A stretch of DNA of 64,000 nt from Micropterix aruncella (taxonomy: Eukaryota; Arthropoda; Insecta; Lepidoptera; Micropterigidae). Shown here piece by piece: positions 1 to 12,444 of this stretch (within the stretch, counting starts at the first letter, position 1; each line of letters starts with the position of its first letter). The stretch covers positions 5,309,155 to 5,373,154 of the forward strand of contig OX155973.1 in the NCBI GenBank assembly GCA_944548615.1. Reading direction: 5' to 3'. The position numbers and the translations under genes were made by a program. The notes under the pieces were generated by a model. It was not told the origin of the DNA. It saw only the letters and a list, made by a program, of their open reading frames with translations, and searched no databases.

Positions 1-229
1 TTACCTCAGTTTTTAAGGTTGTTTAAAAAAAAACTAATTTAACCTACCGCCAAATAGGTGTTTATGTATTATTTAAAATAAAAAAAATTAGCCTACCGAA
101 ATGTATGGGTTTTAGCGCTTTTTTGAATGCCTATATCTCGCTTATTTATTGAGATCGAATAAATATTATTGCAGATTCGGAATCAGCGTGGTGAATATAG
201 TCTGGTAACGTTAAAAAATCAACAATCTA

Positions 230-470
230 GAAGAGGTTCCTATACTGCAATAATACCAAAACTCCTTGGTTAGTTTTTTAAATAGTTCATATCTTTGTAT
301 ATATTTTTATTCCTCCGGTAAGCTGTTATAAAATGTTATGCTTCTGTATTTATTTGTCCTTTGAAGTTGTGACGTTGTAGGTAGGTATAGAATTATGTGT
401 ATACTTCAATATGTGCCTTGTATTGTGGGAATGTATTCAGTATTCAGTATTCAATTTATTCATTCAGAAT
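230..470 (-). mobile_element. LINE reverse transcriptase C-terminal fragment
   Basis: Read on the minus strand, about 230-345 gives a decayed peptide of the type FYNSLPEE..IQRYELFKKL, the usual C-terminal end of insect non-LTR retrotransposon ORF2. The stretch 345-435 aligns by eye with 37021-37105, another minus-strand copy of the same family, and 26040-26230 is a third. There are stops and no catalytic core. The rest of 1-1160 is AT-rich intronic sequence in which I see no gene. Confidence 0.45.
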
Positions 471-1159
471 ATGCAATAAAAGCATGAAATATCAGTTAAA
501 GCTGATAATCGAATATTAGAATTCGTCAGTTGCTAGTAATATATTAATATATGTAGATATAAAACTATTAAAGCAGAAATATTTAATAATTTGACAATAA
601 CGTTGACTAAAGTCGGCTTTACACGGCAGACAAATAAAATAAAAAATAGAGCTCAATCCATGTACATGAGTATAAATATAAAATAAATAATTATTATAAG
701 AATATTAATAGTCATCTTAGGCACTCTATACAAAAAATAATCACACTATAGAAAGTATCAAAACAAAATTGTAAAAAAAACAACGTATGTATATGGTCAG
801 GTATGTTACATTATTACTAAAAATGTTTAGGTCGTTGTATTATTTTTCATGTATCTCTTGGAATAGTCTGCTCTATACTTTACATTTGAGTTTCCGATCA
901 TTAGGAATATATGATTAATTTTTTAAATTGTAGTATATTTTTTTTGTTACGAATGGAAATGAATTAGTAAAGCAATTAATTATTTTGATGAAATGAAACC
1001 AAATATACGCTTCCTTGGCGTTTTACAGTTATTCCAGATAGTTTCAATTTATCGACGACATTCATCTATCGAATAACTTGTAGTTTTTTATACCTAGTAT
1101 TCTAACCTTCTTGTAGTAGTAATCAATAGTATAATTAAATACATTTTTAACTATAGCAG

Positions 1160-1720
1160 GCACTCGCCACTGATATCAGTGATCGCATTTATTCAGGCTA
1201 TCGCAGCCTGCGCTGAAAAAGTCGGTTGTGTTACCCCAAGACTTTTCCAGCTTGCAGACAACCCCCTGCGCGCCAAACCCCCTGCCCCCCCCCCCCTTCC
1301 TTCAAACCCCCACCCCAACCATGGTGAACACGACGTGATTCTACACCCAGGATCGGCTCCCGACGAGACTACTCTTCCACGGTCAAGAGCACAGACACAC
1401 AATTTTGTTCACGCATTCAATTATGATATACTGTTCTAAATTTTCCAATTACATGGCTAGTGCACCCAGAGTTGGCTCTTAACGAGATGGCTCCTCAACG
1501 GTAGACATAACATAAACGAAATTTTGTATGCGCATTCAATTATGATATCCCTTTCTTTCACCGCGACAGGGCTGCTGCACACAGGGTGGTCTTCTAACGA
1601 GGGGACTCCACAACGGTCAACCGCACAAACACGAAATTCTGTATAGCATTCGATTATGATAGCTTTTTCTAAGTTCCACTATGAAATGGCTGCTGCACCC
1701 AGGGTTGGCTCAGGACAGAG
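1160..1720. repeat. C-rich tract plus degenerate 119-bp minisatellite
   Basis: A stretch around 1203-1330 with a C homopolymer is related to 26390-26460. It is followed by about three degenerate units of a minisatellite. Each unit carries a version of GTATACGCATTCAATTATGA and then GGGTTGGCTC. Clean units of the same repeat are at 37797-38277 and inverted units at 9349-9650. It lies in an intron and appears noncoding. Confidence 0.6.
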
Positions 1721-1734
1721 CATTTAAAAAAAAG

Positions 1735-2100
1735 CTCTGGGACAGAGCATTTTAATGAAAATGCGTTATAACTTATTTTATGTCGCTTGCATAAGAGATA
1801 TTGCAACCAAAATTTAACAATATGGTTTCGACCCTACAATGAATCTGTGCACCGGATTTCAACTCTCCAAGTCCAATATTTCGAGGTTGAAGTATGACTA
1901 GCGCGCCCCTGGTGGACCGATTTCAACCACAATATGTTGAACTCTTGCCATGACCAAATGATGCCATGCAAATTTTGAGCTCAATCGGGTGAAGCATTTG
2001 GGCGCTATCGTAAATGAATACATACAGACAGACAGATACACACACACAGAAGTGCGTACACAATATCTTCCTTGCCAGGAAAATAAAATCGCGTTGGCAC
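1735..2100. repeat. Interspersed repeat with CA-rich tail (right-arm type)
   Basis: The segment 1895-2090 closely resembles 8083-8205 and, in inverted form, 7640-7782 and 36880-37010. Shared signatures are the GACCGATTTCAACCA motif, a GATGCC..GCATGC block and a CACACAGA-rich end. I read it as one arm of a foldback, non-autonomous element. It has no coding content. Confidence 0.55.
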
Positions 2101-2593
2101 ACTGGTACTTATTAAATTTAAGCAGCATCAGTAGCGTTCAGTACTTGGACAGGTTACTATCTTGCTTGGAAGATAATTGAAGATATACAATGTGGTGTGC
2201 CATTAGAGACAATATGCATTACCGTTGTTTATGTTGTGGGTGAGACTAAGGTTATTTTAATGACCATATACAGCATCCTATTGGCCGAATCTAATAGTGG
2301 TAAATGATCCTTTCGTTTTAGGTCCCAATTACTGCCTATACGTTTTCAAGGTTTTTAGGGTGATGTACGGTTCAACATAATGGGTTAAAAAATACTTGAA
2401 TCGGAATAAAAATTTATTTTGTAATTCATAGGTAATCCGTTACTAATTATATATATTAAAATATTTAAATTTTGTAATTTCGTTCACTGTTATTCTGTGT
2501 GTAAATAAAAACTTGGCGAGGTTTTACGAATCCCAGGATATTTTAAATTATTTTCCATTCCATTTGCCATAATATCTATTCCGTTCTATACAG

Positions 2594-2726
2594 GTGCCTC
2601 AAAATAAGAGTGTGTTGTTGAAACTGTACAGGAAAAAAGCGATAGTTCCGTTCGATGAAGATATTTGTGTGGCTTGCCATAAAACACCAAATCGCGAAGA
2701 ATGGTTGGCCACTGAAGAAACATCCT
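2594..2726 (+). CDS. B4GAT1-like glycosyltransferase (Glyco_transf_49), internal exon
   Basis: This 133-bp exon encodes 44 residues beginning VPQNKSVLLKLYRKKAIV, plus one base of the next codon. It follows an acceptor ending ACAG and precedes the donor GTAAGT. The pattern NK..L..LY....V.PF then C..C....NR.EW matches the part of Glyco_transf_49 proteins (B4GAT1 and the second domain of LARGE) just after the catalytic centre. B4GAT1 is a Golgi type II enzyme that adds glucuronic acid to the dystroglycan O-mannose glycan; which acceptor this insect paralogue uses is unknown. The incoming phase is 0. The outgoing phase of 1 fits the exon at 9959, giving TCT. Upstream exons, including the expected DxD region, lie outside the window. 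The exact paralogue is unresolved. Confidence 0.85.
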
Positions 2727-2859
2727 GTAAGTAGTGTCTCTATCTTCTTAACACTATAACCACTAGTAACCCTGGTATAAACCTCTGTCAGAAAGTTGTA
2801 GTGGCCGATTTAAATCTTAGGCAACGTTGGAGTCCCTTTATGCATTCGAATGCATCATG

Positions 2860-3922
<1,063 letters not shown>

Positions 3923-4029
3923 GGCTGTAACTGCGCGTGTTCTGATAGTGTGAGATTTAATCATATGCCACTCTGTGGGTGTAATAAAATATTGTTGATA
4001 ATTTCACATATAATTGGCGTATGTCTAGG

Positions 4030-4262
4030 ACTCGGAACTCTTTAAATAAGTGGTCGCTGGAGAACCTAACAGGCTTTTTATTGATTACACTAATTATTGA
4101 CTTTTGAGCCTTAATCAAGGGATCTAGAGCTGAAAGTGACGCGCCACCCCATCCAAGGATCCCATATGATAGTATACTATTGACTAAAGCGTAATAGATG
4201 GTTTTGATTAAGGGTTTTGAGATTACACTCCTTAGTAACTTAAATAAATTGTTAATTTATTT
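4030..4262 (-). mobile_element. LINE reverse transcriptase fragment (thumb/C-terminal)
   Basis: The minus strand reads as an open peptide containing LVNSILSYGILGWGG and then [24 protein letters not shown]. This is the region after the RT catalytic core in Jockey/CR1-group LINEs. It corresponds to the CETLINYGIIGWGG segment of the better-preserved element at 31700-32967. Both ends are truncated. The following 4263-4900 is AT-rich with TATG-type simple repeats around 4550-4650 and nothing else recognisable. Confidence 0.7.
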
Positions 4263-4899
4263 AAAAATATGCAAGTTCATCCGTCTGAATGATTGATTTG
4301 TTTTTTACCATTTTTATGTGATTATACAATATAAGCAAGAAAACTAAATTCGCCATCGACATTTTTCTTTTCTAGCTGTCCGACTACACAATAGAATACA
4401 TTCGGAATTAAAAGTGAAGTTAGATACCATACGAGGAAAAAAATTATGACGGAATGGTTGATTGAGCTAGGAAGGAACGAAACGGAGAAATTAGTTAATT
4501 ATAGTGCTGTATAAGAATACCTAACTACATAAAATTACTACTTTTATGTATATATACATATATAGATTATATGTATAAATGCATATGTATATATGTGTAT
4601 GTATATGTGTAGATGTATATGTATATGTGTGTATGTGTATATATGATTATTTAATATTAATATGTATATTATGTTACTAAATTATAAGTATATGTAAAAT
4701 TTGTGTAAATATAGAGCTACCAAGTAAAGCAATGCTACATTATGTTACACTTACCAACTAAAAAAAAAAGGAAATAAGAATACATAAAAGTCTACCTGAG
4801 TACGGGCATTACTTCAGCAAGGTAGATTTTAATCTTATTAATCTAGTATTAAAAATGTGTGTGAAATATTAATAAATAAATAAAATAAATAAAATAAAT

Positions 4900-5180
4900 T
4901 CTTGGTTGAATTGAAGAAAGTGTATAAATCTAAGGCATAAATCTAAGCATAGATCTAAGGCAATATCGAGTTTGTTTCTATACTTTGTTTTAATTGCTGC
5001 AAGTGATGAAAATGCCTTTTCGCACAAATAAGTGCTTTAAAAAGTAAATACATTCAGCGCTTGCTCTGCTATGGAGAGATAAACTTTGAAATACTGGATC
5101 CAAAACAATGTTTTTTCCATCTTTTCAAATCGTATTTAGCAGCAGAATCATTTTTAATTTTCAAAGCTTGCTCTTGATAT
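4900..5180 (-). mobile_element. hAT transposase C-terminal (dimerisation) fragment
   Basis: The minus strand gives TYLCEKAFSSLAAIKTKYRN followed by a KLDIALDL-type tail, the signature of the hAT dimerisation region in ZBED/Charlie-like transposases. A related motif occurs at 30768-30912. A short imperfect tandem duplication of an AAATCTAAG-type motif lies at the distal end, about 4925-4965. Stops interrupt the upstream part. Only the C-terminal end survives, so it cannot be active. Confidence 0.65.
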
Positions 5181-5199
5181 TCTATTCTATTAAAAAAGG

Positions 5200-5580
5200 G
5201 AAATGTAGGAATATTAAGAAGTATATAAGACGTGGTTGTATGGCACCTGTGGTACGATTAAAAGGGTAAGTCGTGTCCGTTGTACTGTATCACTCAGGAG
5301 CCTGCGCCTCTCTTGTAATATCTTCACGCCCTTAACTGAAGCTTCCTCTATTACCCGTATTTGTTTTGTAGCGGTTAAGGCGACATGGAACCTCAGAAAA
5401 ATAACCGAAATGGGTGGACACGCGATGAAATGGGCGGGGTCAATTTTGTAGGGTTTAACCAATAAAAATCCAGCGTTGACGAAGCATCAGGCAGGATTCC
5501 GCGTCCGCTCGCGCCGGCGGCCGAGCGCATACTAAACTCGCGCTCTCACGTTTTAATTAATTGTAAATAATTTAGAACCT
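5200..5580. other. No recognised gene; local GC-rich patch
   Basis: Short opposed ORFs of 70-82 codons occur here, but neither resembles a known family or shows splice-site support. A CG-rich patch occupies 5500-5550. I see no feature to name. Confidence 0.4.
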
Positions 5581-5587
5581 AAATAAA

Positions 5588-6880
5588 AATGTGGTTAAGC
5601 GCGGCGCTAGAGAATTGACCAGTCAATATAATGAAATTAAAATAAAACACACTCCACCCCTTACATTGTAGGAGTAACGGCGCCTGAAAGTTTCTTAAAT
5701 CATTTTAAAACCTTAATGTCCAAGGCAATGAGCAACTTTCATGAGCCTTAATTGTAAATTGGTTCCATATCGAGAGATTCGCTTAGAAACTTTTTTTAAT
5801 TAATGCTTATATTTAAAAAAAAAAATAAATACGTGTGGCACTCGGGGACTGCCGCGTATAGCTATTGCATAGCATTTTTAACAACTTATGCAATTATAAT
5901 TATTTATTTATTTTATTTTTTCTGATATCAGATAACTGCGCTCTATCGGAAAACGTTGAAATTATTCCGAATCATTTGCGGCTGCGGTAGCAAATGATTC
6001 GGAATAATTTAAACGTCTTTCGATAGAACGCCGCGCACGAATTTTTTATTCGAATAAAGCAAGGAAAACCGGATTATTCGAAAAAAATCGTAGATAAAAA
6101 GATAGATAATTAAATTATCTTTAAAATGGTGTAGGTTTCATAATAATACGCTCGATAGTATTTGCGTAGTAGTCGTTTTTGTGATCGGTTAGACCTAATT
6201 TCACAAATTAACTACACTATGTATATAAACAAAATCTAAAATATTCAAAGCTAATAATATTAGGAAAATGTTCTTGTTCAACATATATTTTTTTTCGAAT
6301 CGTAAGAAGTACTCGTTAAGACGTAATTATCAGTTTAAAATCATTAATTTTCGTTAAGAAATTTCTACATTCGGTCGCCGCGCTGGCCCAGGCCCGCGAT
6401 AAAAGCTATGCAATAGAGTAAAAATCATAAAACTAAAATTCTTAGCTAAAACTAAAACTAAAAATCAACAGAAACGCCCGGACTTTTGATTATTATGCCA
6501 TATATGCTCACCTGCGTCATCCTAGCCTTTAAGCCTTAATATCGTAGTCTCTCTTCAAATAGGGGCTCGTTTTTGCTCGAGATAAATACAGGCTCCCACG
6601 ATTTCAAAACTCCTTTTCTCTTGGCAATTTCAGAAATATTGTAAATGTGGCTAAGCCCGGCGCTAGAGAATTAACAAGTCAATATAATGAAATTAAAATA
6701 AAACACACTCACCGCTTACATTGTAGGACTAACCGCGCCTGAAAGTTTTCTAAATCAGTGTAAAACCTTAACGTCCAAGGCAATGAGCAACTTCTATGAG
6801 CCTAAATTGTAAATTGGTTCCATATCAAGGGATTCGCTTAGAGACTATTTAAAATTATAGTTTAAATTTTTAAAAAAAAT
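5588..6880. repeat. Direct repeats (about 240 bp) flanking a hairpin-containing core
   Basis: 5588-5830 and 6644-6880 are direct repeats by eye. Both run from TGTGG(T/C)TAAGC through CCAAGGCAATGAGCAACTT to an A-rich end. Between them, 5938-6034 is an imperfect palindrome: GAATCATTTGC and GCAAATGATTC face each other across a 10-base loop, with longer flanking arms. No coding capacity is seen. The arrangement resembles a small terminal-repeat element, but no target duplication was found. Confidence 0.55.
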
Positions 6881-7560
6881 TATAAAGCTAAAGTCTTTCA
6901 GATATGGTCGTCCCAGGTATCGTCACCTCAACAGCATCGTGTCTCATGTACACGTGATGTGCATCAGTGCGTCTATATGCGTTGTCATCTTTTATAAAAT
7001 GAAGCAACGTGCTGCGGATAATTTATATTTTAAAAGCCGTAAAATCATCGGGAATTGTTTCCCCCTGGCCTAGGTAGAAGTCCTAAACCGCCCGCTTGCG
7101 AGAATACCGCTCCTCCTGGTTTAGTCCAGAATAGAGTAAATTACTCGATTCTTCCTGTTGTGCACCCTGAGCCATTCTTACATGTGCTTACAGCGCATCT
7201 CACAATTTTAAGTCCTTAGAACCGAGTCAAGGGCAATGATTTGTCAGAAGTTCCCTTGCTTAAGGTCAAAAATCGAGTGATGGTGGAATAGAAATCGTTG
7301 GGACATAATACATTGTTGACATAATTATATGATGTCCTCCTCGTTGTGATCCGACGACGAGAATTCGACGTATCCGACTCGCAGCTTATTAGTCCGGTGA
7401 TTGGTGTTTTCTACACTAATGCGCCGTCCGACACATTCTTGTACGTTAGTTTCTACTCTCCCGGCTTAAGGGAAAGTAAAGTGAACGCGCAAAAAAAAAC
7501 GAGATGAAGACGGAAATATCCATTTTGATCCCGCCCCCCCCCCCCCGCCACCGGGACGAT
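6881..7560. other. Unassigned intronic sequence
   Basis: Mixed-composition sequence with no convincing ORF. A C-homopolymer lies at 7533-7547 just before the foldback repeat. I recognise nothing specific. Confidence 0.4.
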
Positions 7561-8270
7561 GAGCACCATTTTCAGACTGAAATCTGTCTGTGATTTTGTG
7601 TGTTTTTGTGTGTATGTGTCTGTGTGTGTCTGTATGTGTGACTGTGTGTGTCTGTGTGTATTACTTTACGATAGGGCCTTAACGCCTCATCCGATTGATC
7701 TGACATTTGGCATGCAGGCATCATTCTGTCATGGCAAGAGTTGAAAAGATTGTAGTTGACATCGGTCCACCAGAGGGCGCGCTAGTCATAATGAATCTCT
7801 AAATATTGTAGTAAGATACTTGAAATTCGGTACACAGATGCCTTGTTAGACCGAAATCACGTTGTGAAATTTTGGTTGGAACTTCTCGCATACAAACGAC
7901 GCAAATAATATTTAATATCCGCCATATGTAAGAAAATACTACATTATTTATGGAAAATACTACAAATATACTCAGAATTGGCGCGCGGGGGGAGGTTAGG
8001 TTGGGGCGGAAGGGGGAGAAAAGTGGCGGGAGGAAACTTGTCTACTTGTCGGGATGGTATTGGGGTAAAACAACCGAATTTTCCCCTGGTAGACCGATTT
8101 CAACCATAATCTTTTCAACTCTTTCCATGATCAAATGATGCCTGCATGCCAAACTTTAGCTCAATTGGATGATGCGTTTGGACGCTATCGTGGAGGAATA
8201 CACACAGACACACAGAAGAGCGTCCACAATACTTTCCTTGTAAGGAAAGTAAACATCACATTCTTACCAG
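7560..8270. repeat. Foldback (MITE-like) element with CA/TG-rich arms
   Basis: The arms 7640-7782 and 8083-8205 are inverted copies. Each includes a TTTGGCATGCAGGCATCAT-type block, an AGTTGAAAAGATT-type block and an outer GTGTGTCTGTGTGTATT-type end. The roughly 300-bp interior is unique and noncoding. Related single arms lie at 1895-2090 and 36880-37010. I infer a non-autonomous element; the class is undetermined because clear target duplications were not found. Confidence 0.65.
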
Positions 8271-8301
8271 TGTTGCCAGGCTGAGTGCTGATACAATCCA
8301 T

Positions 8302-9330
8302 ATTTATTTATTTATTTATTTATTTATTTATTTTCAGGAAAACCAACAGCTAATTATAATTTAAAAATGCCGGAGTAACATAGCAGAGAGCCAATTAAAG
8401 GTTTTCACGTTTAAATAACGTTGTAGAAACATATGTGATCTTTCAATTAAAGCTATCGATTAAGAATGCATCAAAAATTATTCAACAATATTTAATGCTA
8501 AAAAATTCACTGTTCAGCCGCTGCCAAGCTGAGTTAACACTCAAAGTCAAAGCGTTTAATCATGTCATTGAAATTGTCACTTGTTCGCCACAGAAATGCA
8601 TTTTGCCTATATTTGGTACCAGCATGAGGAACATGAAGAGCAGGGTTAAATCTATTGAGTTTGGAAGGAACACGGAGATTAATTTTATTTAGTAAGTCAG
8701 GACAGTTAATATTATTGGAGGTAATTTTTAGCAAAAAGGTTAAGTCCGCGGTTTCACGCCGCTTAATCAAGAGGAGGATATGAAATTTCTTGCATATTCT
8801 ACAAATTTCTGATAAAACCATGTTGCGACGGATTGATAGAGTTTTGGAGAGCGGCATATACTTGGTTATAGACGACTCGTTCGAATATTTTGGCAATAAC
8901 GCATAATTTCGAAATGGGTCTATAATTAGTAATTTCTGTTTTCGAGCCCTTCTTATGTATGGGTGAAACAAAAGCAAACAGTTTTAGCGCAGCCAATTAG
9001 AAATATTGGACTGATATTATCAGGTCCAGCCGACTTGGAAGTGTCTAAATGAAGTAACAATTTTTCCACATCGTGATCATTGATCTCTATGCTACAGATA
9101 TCATTTGCCTGGGAAGGAATAACGTCGTTGAAGTCGAGTGGCGGCAAATCGAGTGGCGGCATATGCAGGATATCGATTGTATCAGATCGCTATTTTCCGC
9201 GATTTATTTGGACACTGTTAATGCATGAATATGGAAAGTTTTTGAACTCAATCGATGCAATGAGGAACAAAAAAGCGAAATTAGTTAATAATAGACAAAA
9301 TTTTAACAAAAAAAACAGACTCCATTTTTT
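8302..9330 (-). mobile_element. Internally deleted LINE (non-LTR) element
   Basis: The minus strand from about 9330 reads an N-terminal RT part with LLHLDTSKSAGPDNI, then PIHKKGSKTEITNYRPIS and QHGFIRNL. Near 8800 it jumps directly to the C-terminal tail (ICRICKKF, FLLKITSNNINCPDLLN, NAFLWRT). The catalytic RT core is missing. The element ends in an (AAAT)n tail at 8302-8335 on its own strand, the expected LINE 3' end. The domain order resembles Jockey-group ORF2. It sits in an intron of the glycosyltransferase gene, in antisense. Confidence 0.75.
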
Positions 9331-9348
9331 AAAATAAATGTCAGTGTC

Positions 9349-9650
9349 TGTGCTGTTGACTGTTGAGGAGTTTCCTCGTTAAAGGTCAACCCTGGGTGCC
9401 GCAGTCCTGTCTTGGTGAAACTTAGAACAGGCTGTCGTAATTGAATGCATATACAAAATTTCGTGTCTGTGCTGTTGACCGTTGATGAGTCCCCTCGTCG
9501 GGAGCCAACCCTGTATGCAGCAGCAGTATCATGTTGAAACTCAGAACGGGCTATTATAATTGAATGCGTATACAAAATTTCGTGTCTGTGCTGTTGACCG
9601 TTGAAGAATACCCTTGTCGGGAGCCAACCCTGGGTGTAGAATCAGGTCAT
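9349..9650 (-). repeat. 119-bp minisatellite, inverted block
   Basis: Two and a half degenerate units of the minisatellite seen at 1340-1715 and 37797-38277, here in reverse orientation. Each unit carries TTGACCGTTGA.GAG and then GTGTCTGTGCTG. No coding signal. The stretch 9651-9958 adds another interspersed repeat (near 9660-9730, shared with 31490-31540) and then the intron end. Confidence 0.65.
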
Positions 9651-9958
9651 GCTTACCATAAAAATTGCATTGTCATCGGAACACCAACATGTAAATTTTC
9701 AAATTCATATGATAATATTTGAGGAGTTCCCTTAAAATTCATCATGGATCCCATCATCAGAACAGGATTTTGATAAAAAATGTACCAATCTGGAAGTATA
9801 TCCTTTCAAACAAAAAAATAATTTTCCAAATCGGTTTATAAATGATAACCTCCTCCTTTTTTTGAAGTCGGTTAAAAAATCTAATTCGGCAAAGATGGCG
9901 TATGGCGTATTTCAGCAATCATGCATATAATTAATTAAATCGTGTTTGTGTCTTTCAG

Positions 9959-10092
9959 CTTTAGAGATATTCACTAAAACAAAACGCACAGGCCGTCATT
10001 TGCATTGGGAACCCACATTCATTTCGACGCCACATGAGTCCTACTTCGACGAGAGAAACACCTGGGAGGGGGCGAAAGACAAAATGACCATG
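9959..10092 (+). CDS. B4GAT1-like glycosyltransferase, internal exon
   Basis: This 134-bp exon follows the acceptor TCTTTCAG and precedes the donor GTAAGT. With the T from the previous exon it encodes SLEIFTKTKRTGRHLHWEPT and then a segment containing YFDERNTWEGAKDKM. HWEP(I/T)(Y/F)I followed by (Y/F)DER..WEG..DKM is a hallmark of the Glyco_transf_49 C-terminal part. The incoming phase of 1 agrees with the exon ending at 2726, and the outgoing phase 0 agrees with the exon at 11246. Two introns of about 7.2 kb and 1.15 kb flank it, both full of repeats. It has no frameshift or stop, so the gene appears under constraint. Confidence 0.92.
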
Positions 10093-10800
10093 GTAAGTGG
10101 TCTGGGAAAAGTCCTGGACGAATACCTTGTATTTCTCATGTTACTCAATTCATACAGGAAGTTTCTAGAATATCTCACATCAACACACTTATAATATTTG
10201 CATATATATTTGTTTTGTTTTTTTAAGTATTCTCCAAGGACTACGAATTATAGTTTCGCCATACAAGTTTGAAGTGTTGTAAATGATACATTTGCAGTTA
10301 TTTGCAGCTGGATTTGGTTGCATCTATTATTTTTTATTTATTTACATAATTCAAGTTACAATTTACAAAAAGAAAATCCTTAAACTAACACAAAAAACAT
10401 TTTATAATAAGTGTACATATACCTAGCTTAGAAAGGAAAATCATCTTTTTGACACATCGGTTTACTACCTCACTAGGTATGAACCTGTGTTGAGGTGGTA
10501 CTAACATCGGTAAATTATGTTGAGACGAGAGGGCATATCTTATCTAATACGTGAATACAATTTAAAAATTTAAGTTAAAATTAAAAACATCAATAAAATT
10601 ATACAAACTAAATTAAAATTTATGATAATCTATAAGGTTATATAAAATAATAATTATTTTATATATATTAGATACAAACACATATAAATATGATATATAC
10701 CATATATAAATATATATTATATAACATATATATTAATATTATATATAAATTCATACATATAATATGATAGTATATAAAATAGTGTTATATTATATATAAC
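10093..10800. other. Intron; AT-rich with LINE 3' UTR-like segment
   Basis: 10320-10560 resembles the 3' UTR of a minus-strand LINE, starting with a TTTATTTATT tract, and probably belongs to the fragment at 10800-11215. 10600-10800 is low-complexity TATATA/ATTATA. No gene is seen. Confidence 0.4.
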
Positions 10801-11215
10801 ATGATTACACTCGAGTTCTCAATAATTCTTTACAGTCTCAATAATTCTTTACGTCGGTAGTTTGTACGTCCATTGTCGGTTTATTATAAAGCTTCGGAGC
10901 TAGAAATGTATAATGTCTTTGTCCATACGTCGTGTTCATTTTTAACTCCGGTTGTCTGTATCGATTTCTAGTCTCATGTCCGTGGTCCCGAAGTTTAATA
11001 GACACAGTCTTCTCATTCCTCTGGAAGTACATCAAGACCGCTCTTATGTATAACTAGCGAATGTCTATTATGTTGAAGTCTATGAATAATTGGTCGGATG
11101 GGAAACGGAGCGGTCTTCTAATAATAATCTTAATGAGGGCTTTTTGGGCCTTTATTCCATGCAGCAGCAATGTAGAGGAACTTCGGCTCAGAGGCTGCGT
11201 CTTGGATAGTATTTG
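10800..11215 (-). mobile_element. LINE reverse transcriptase C-terminal fragment
   Basis: The minus strand reads, in broken frames, FLYIAAAWNKGPK, then a stretch ending MNTTYGQRHYTFLAPKLYNK. The second motif matches MKTTFGQRHYSFIATRLYNK of the RT-bearing element at 31700-32967, so they are related. It is truncated at its 5' end and antisense to the host gene, ending about 30 bp before the exon at 11246. Confidence 0.65.
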
Positions 11216-11245
11216 TATACTTTAACTTACTTTTACGTTTTTTAG

Positions 11246-11439
11246 GCTTACAGGTTATGCTTGCAGAACTACGACTTCATGGTTCTCAACAATGCCTTCC
11301 TCTTTCATAACCCAAAGACAAAATCGCCCAGGGATAGGAATCCATCAAGGCGTAAAGCTAATATCGAAACTGACAGAATTATCGCCAATGAGCTCATACC
11401 TGAGTATACTATCTATTTGGTTACCGAAAAACATGCCAG
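11246..11439 (+). CDS. B4GAT1-like glycosyltransferase, penultimate exon
   Basis: This 194-bp exon follows the acceptor TTTTTAG and precedes the donor GTAATT. It encodes AYRLCLQNYDFMVLNNAFLF and continues with HNPKTK, ending ELIPEYTIYLVTEKHA plus two bases of a codon. YDF.VL.NAF..H.P is the C-terminal signature of Glyco_transf_49. The family ends some 20-30 residues after this motif, so only a short last exon is expected. The phase is 0 in and 2 out. The reading frame is clean. Joined to the exons at 2594 and 9959 it gives about 152 continuous family-like residues. Confidence 0.92.
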
Positions 11440-12444
11440 GTAATTTATTTGACTTACTTGACATGATGTATAAGCATGTGTCGAAGGTTTATTAGCTAGG
11501 AAACAAAATGTGTAACCAGTGAAGCAGCGATTTTTAAGGGGTTATAGGTACGAAGTTGCAGGACCAAAAAAAGTAGTTTTTTACGTTATTTTTATGAAAA
11601 GGGGTTTTTTTTTAACAAATACAAAAGTAATAATAAATACAGTGGTAACTTTAAACTTTATTTTGACATTTTTTATTTGAAAAAATATTGATTTACCCTG
11701 CTTCTGTTGACGGTCTCCTGGAGGTCCTTTAAAGAAAGTTGTCTGGCGGTGAGCAACTCCGATTTGGATTATATAAAATATAAAATAAACTCCGGTTTGG
11801 ATTATATAAAATAAAACAAACAGAAGATTCTAATAGTGGAAAGATAAATATAAGTATTGATCGAAGGAATAGACGAAATTTAGATTTTTGACAAAATGAC
11901 AGCTCCAAAAAGAAAAAAAAACGATTTTCGACCAATTTTTTTTTGTTAAGTTGTTTAAAAAATAAAAATATTATCGGTAATCTTATTCCTACGATCAATC
12001 TCTAATGAATATATCTGAGAAGTTTGTGTTAAAATTTTAGACCGGTCGGTTAAGCTGTTTTTGAGAAATCGTGCTCAACGTCTTTGAAAACACCGCTTTG
12101 AGAAAAACGCATTCAAAAGACGTTTACATATTGTTTTACATTTAATTTTTTTATTGTTTTATCGTTTACATTTCAAAAGACGTTTACATATTGTTTTTTT
12201 TACTAACATGGAGTCATCTAAGCCGGGGCGCTATTATAACCCTCTGCATCATCAGCAGCTTCTAATATTCCGAGTTGTTGTTGTCTGCGAAACATTCTTC
12301 CCTCGCGCATGCTCCCATGTGCTCATAAGTCAGAGATAGTGACGCGCTCTGAATCCTCCTTTTCGGCATAGTTTTGGATTAAAAACAATGTTTCTCTTTT
12401 TTGATCTCGATTTTTAAATCGTATCAGATGCTCTTCGTTTTCTA
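11440..12444. other. Intron; no gene, short direct repeat
   Basis: AT-rich. CAAAAGACGTTTACATATTG occurs twice, at about 12115 and 12175, as a local direct repeat. No convincing coding segment is present. Confidence 0.4.
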
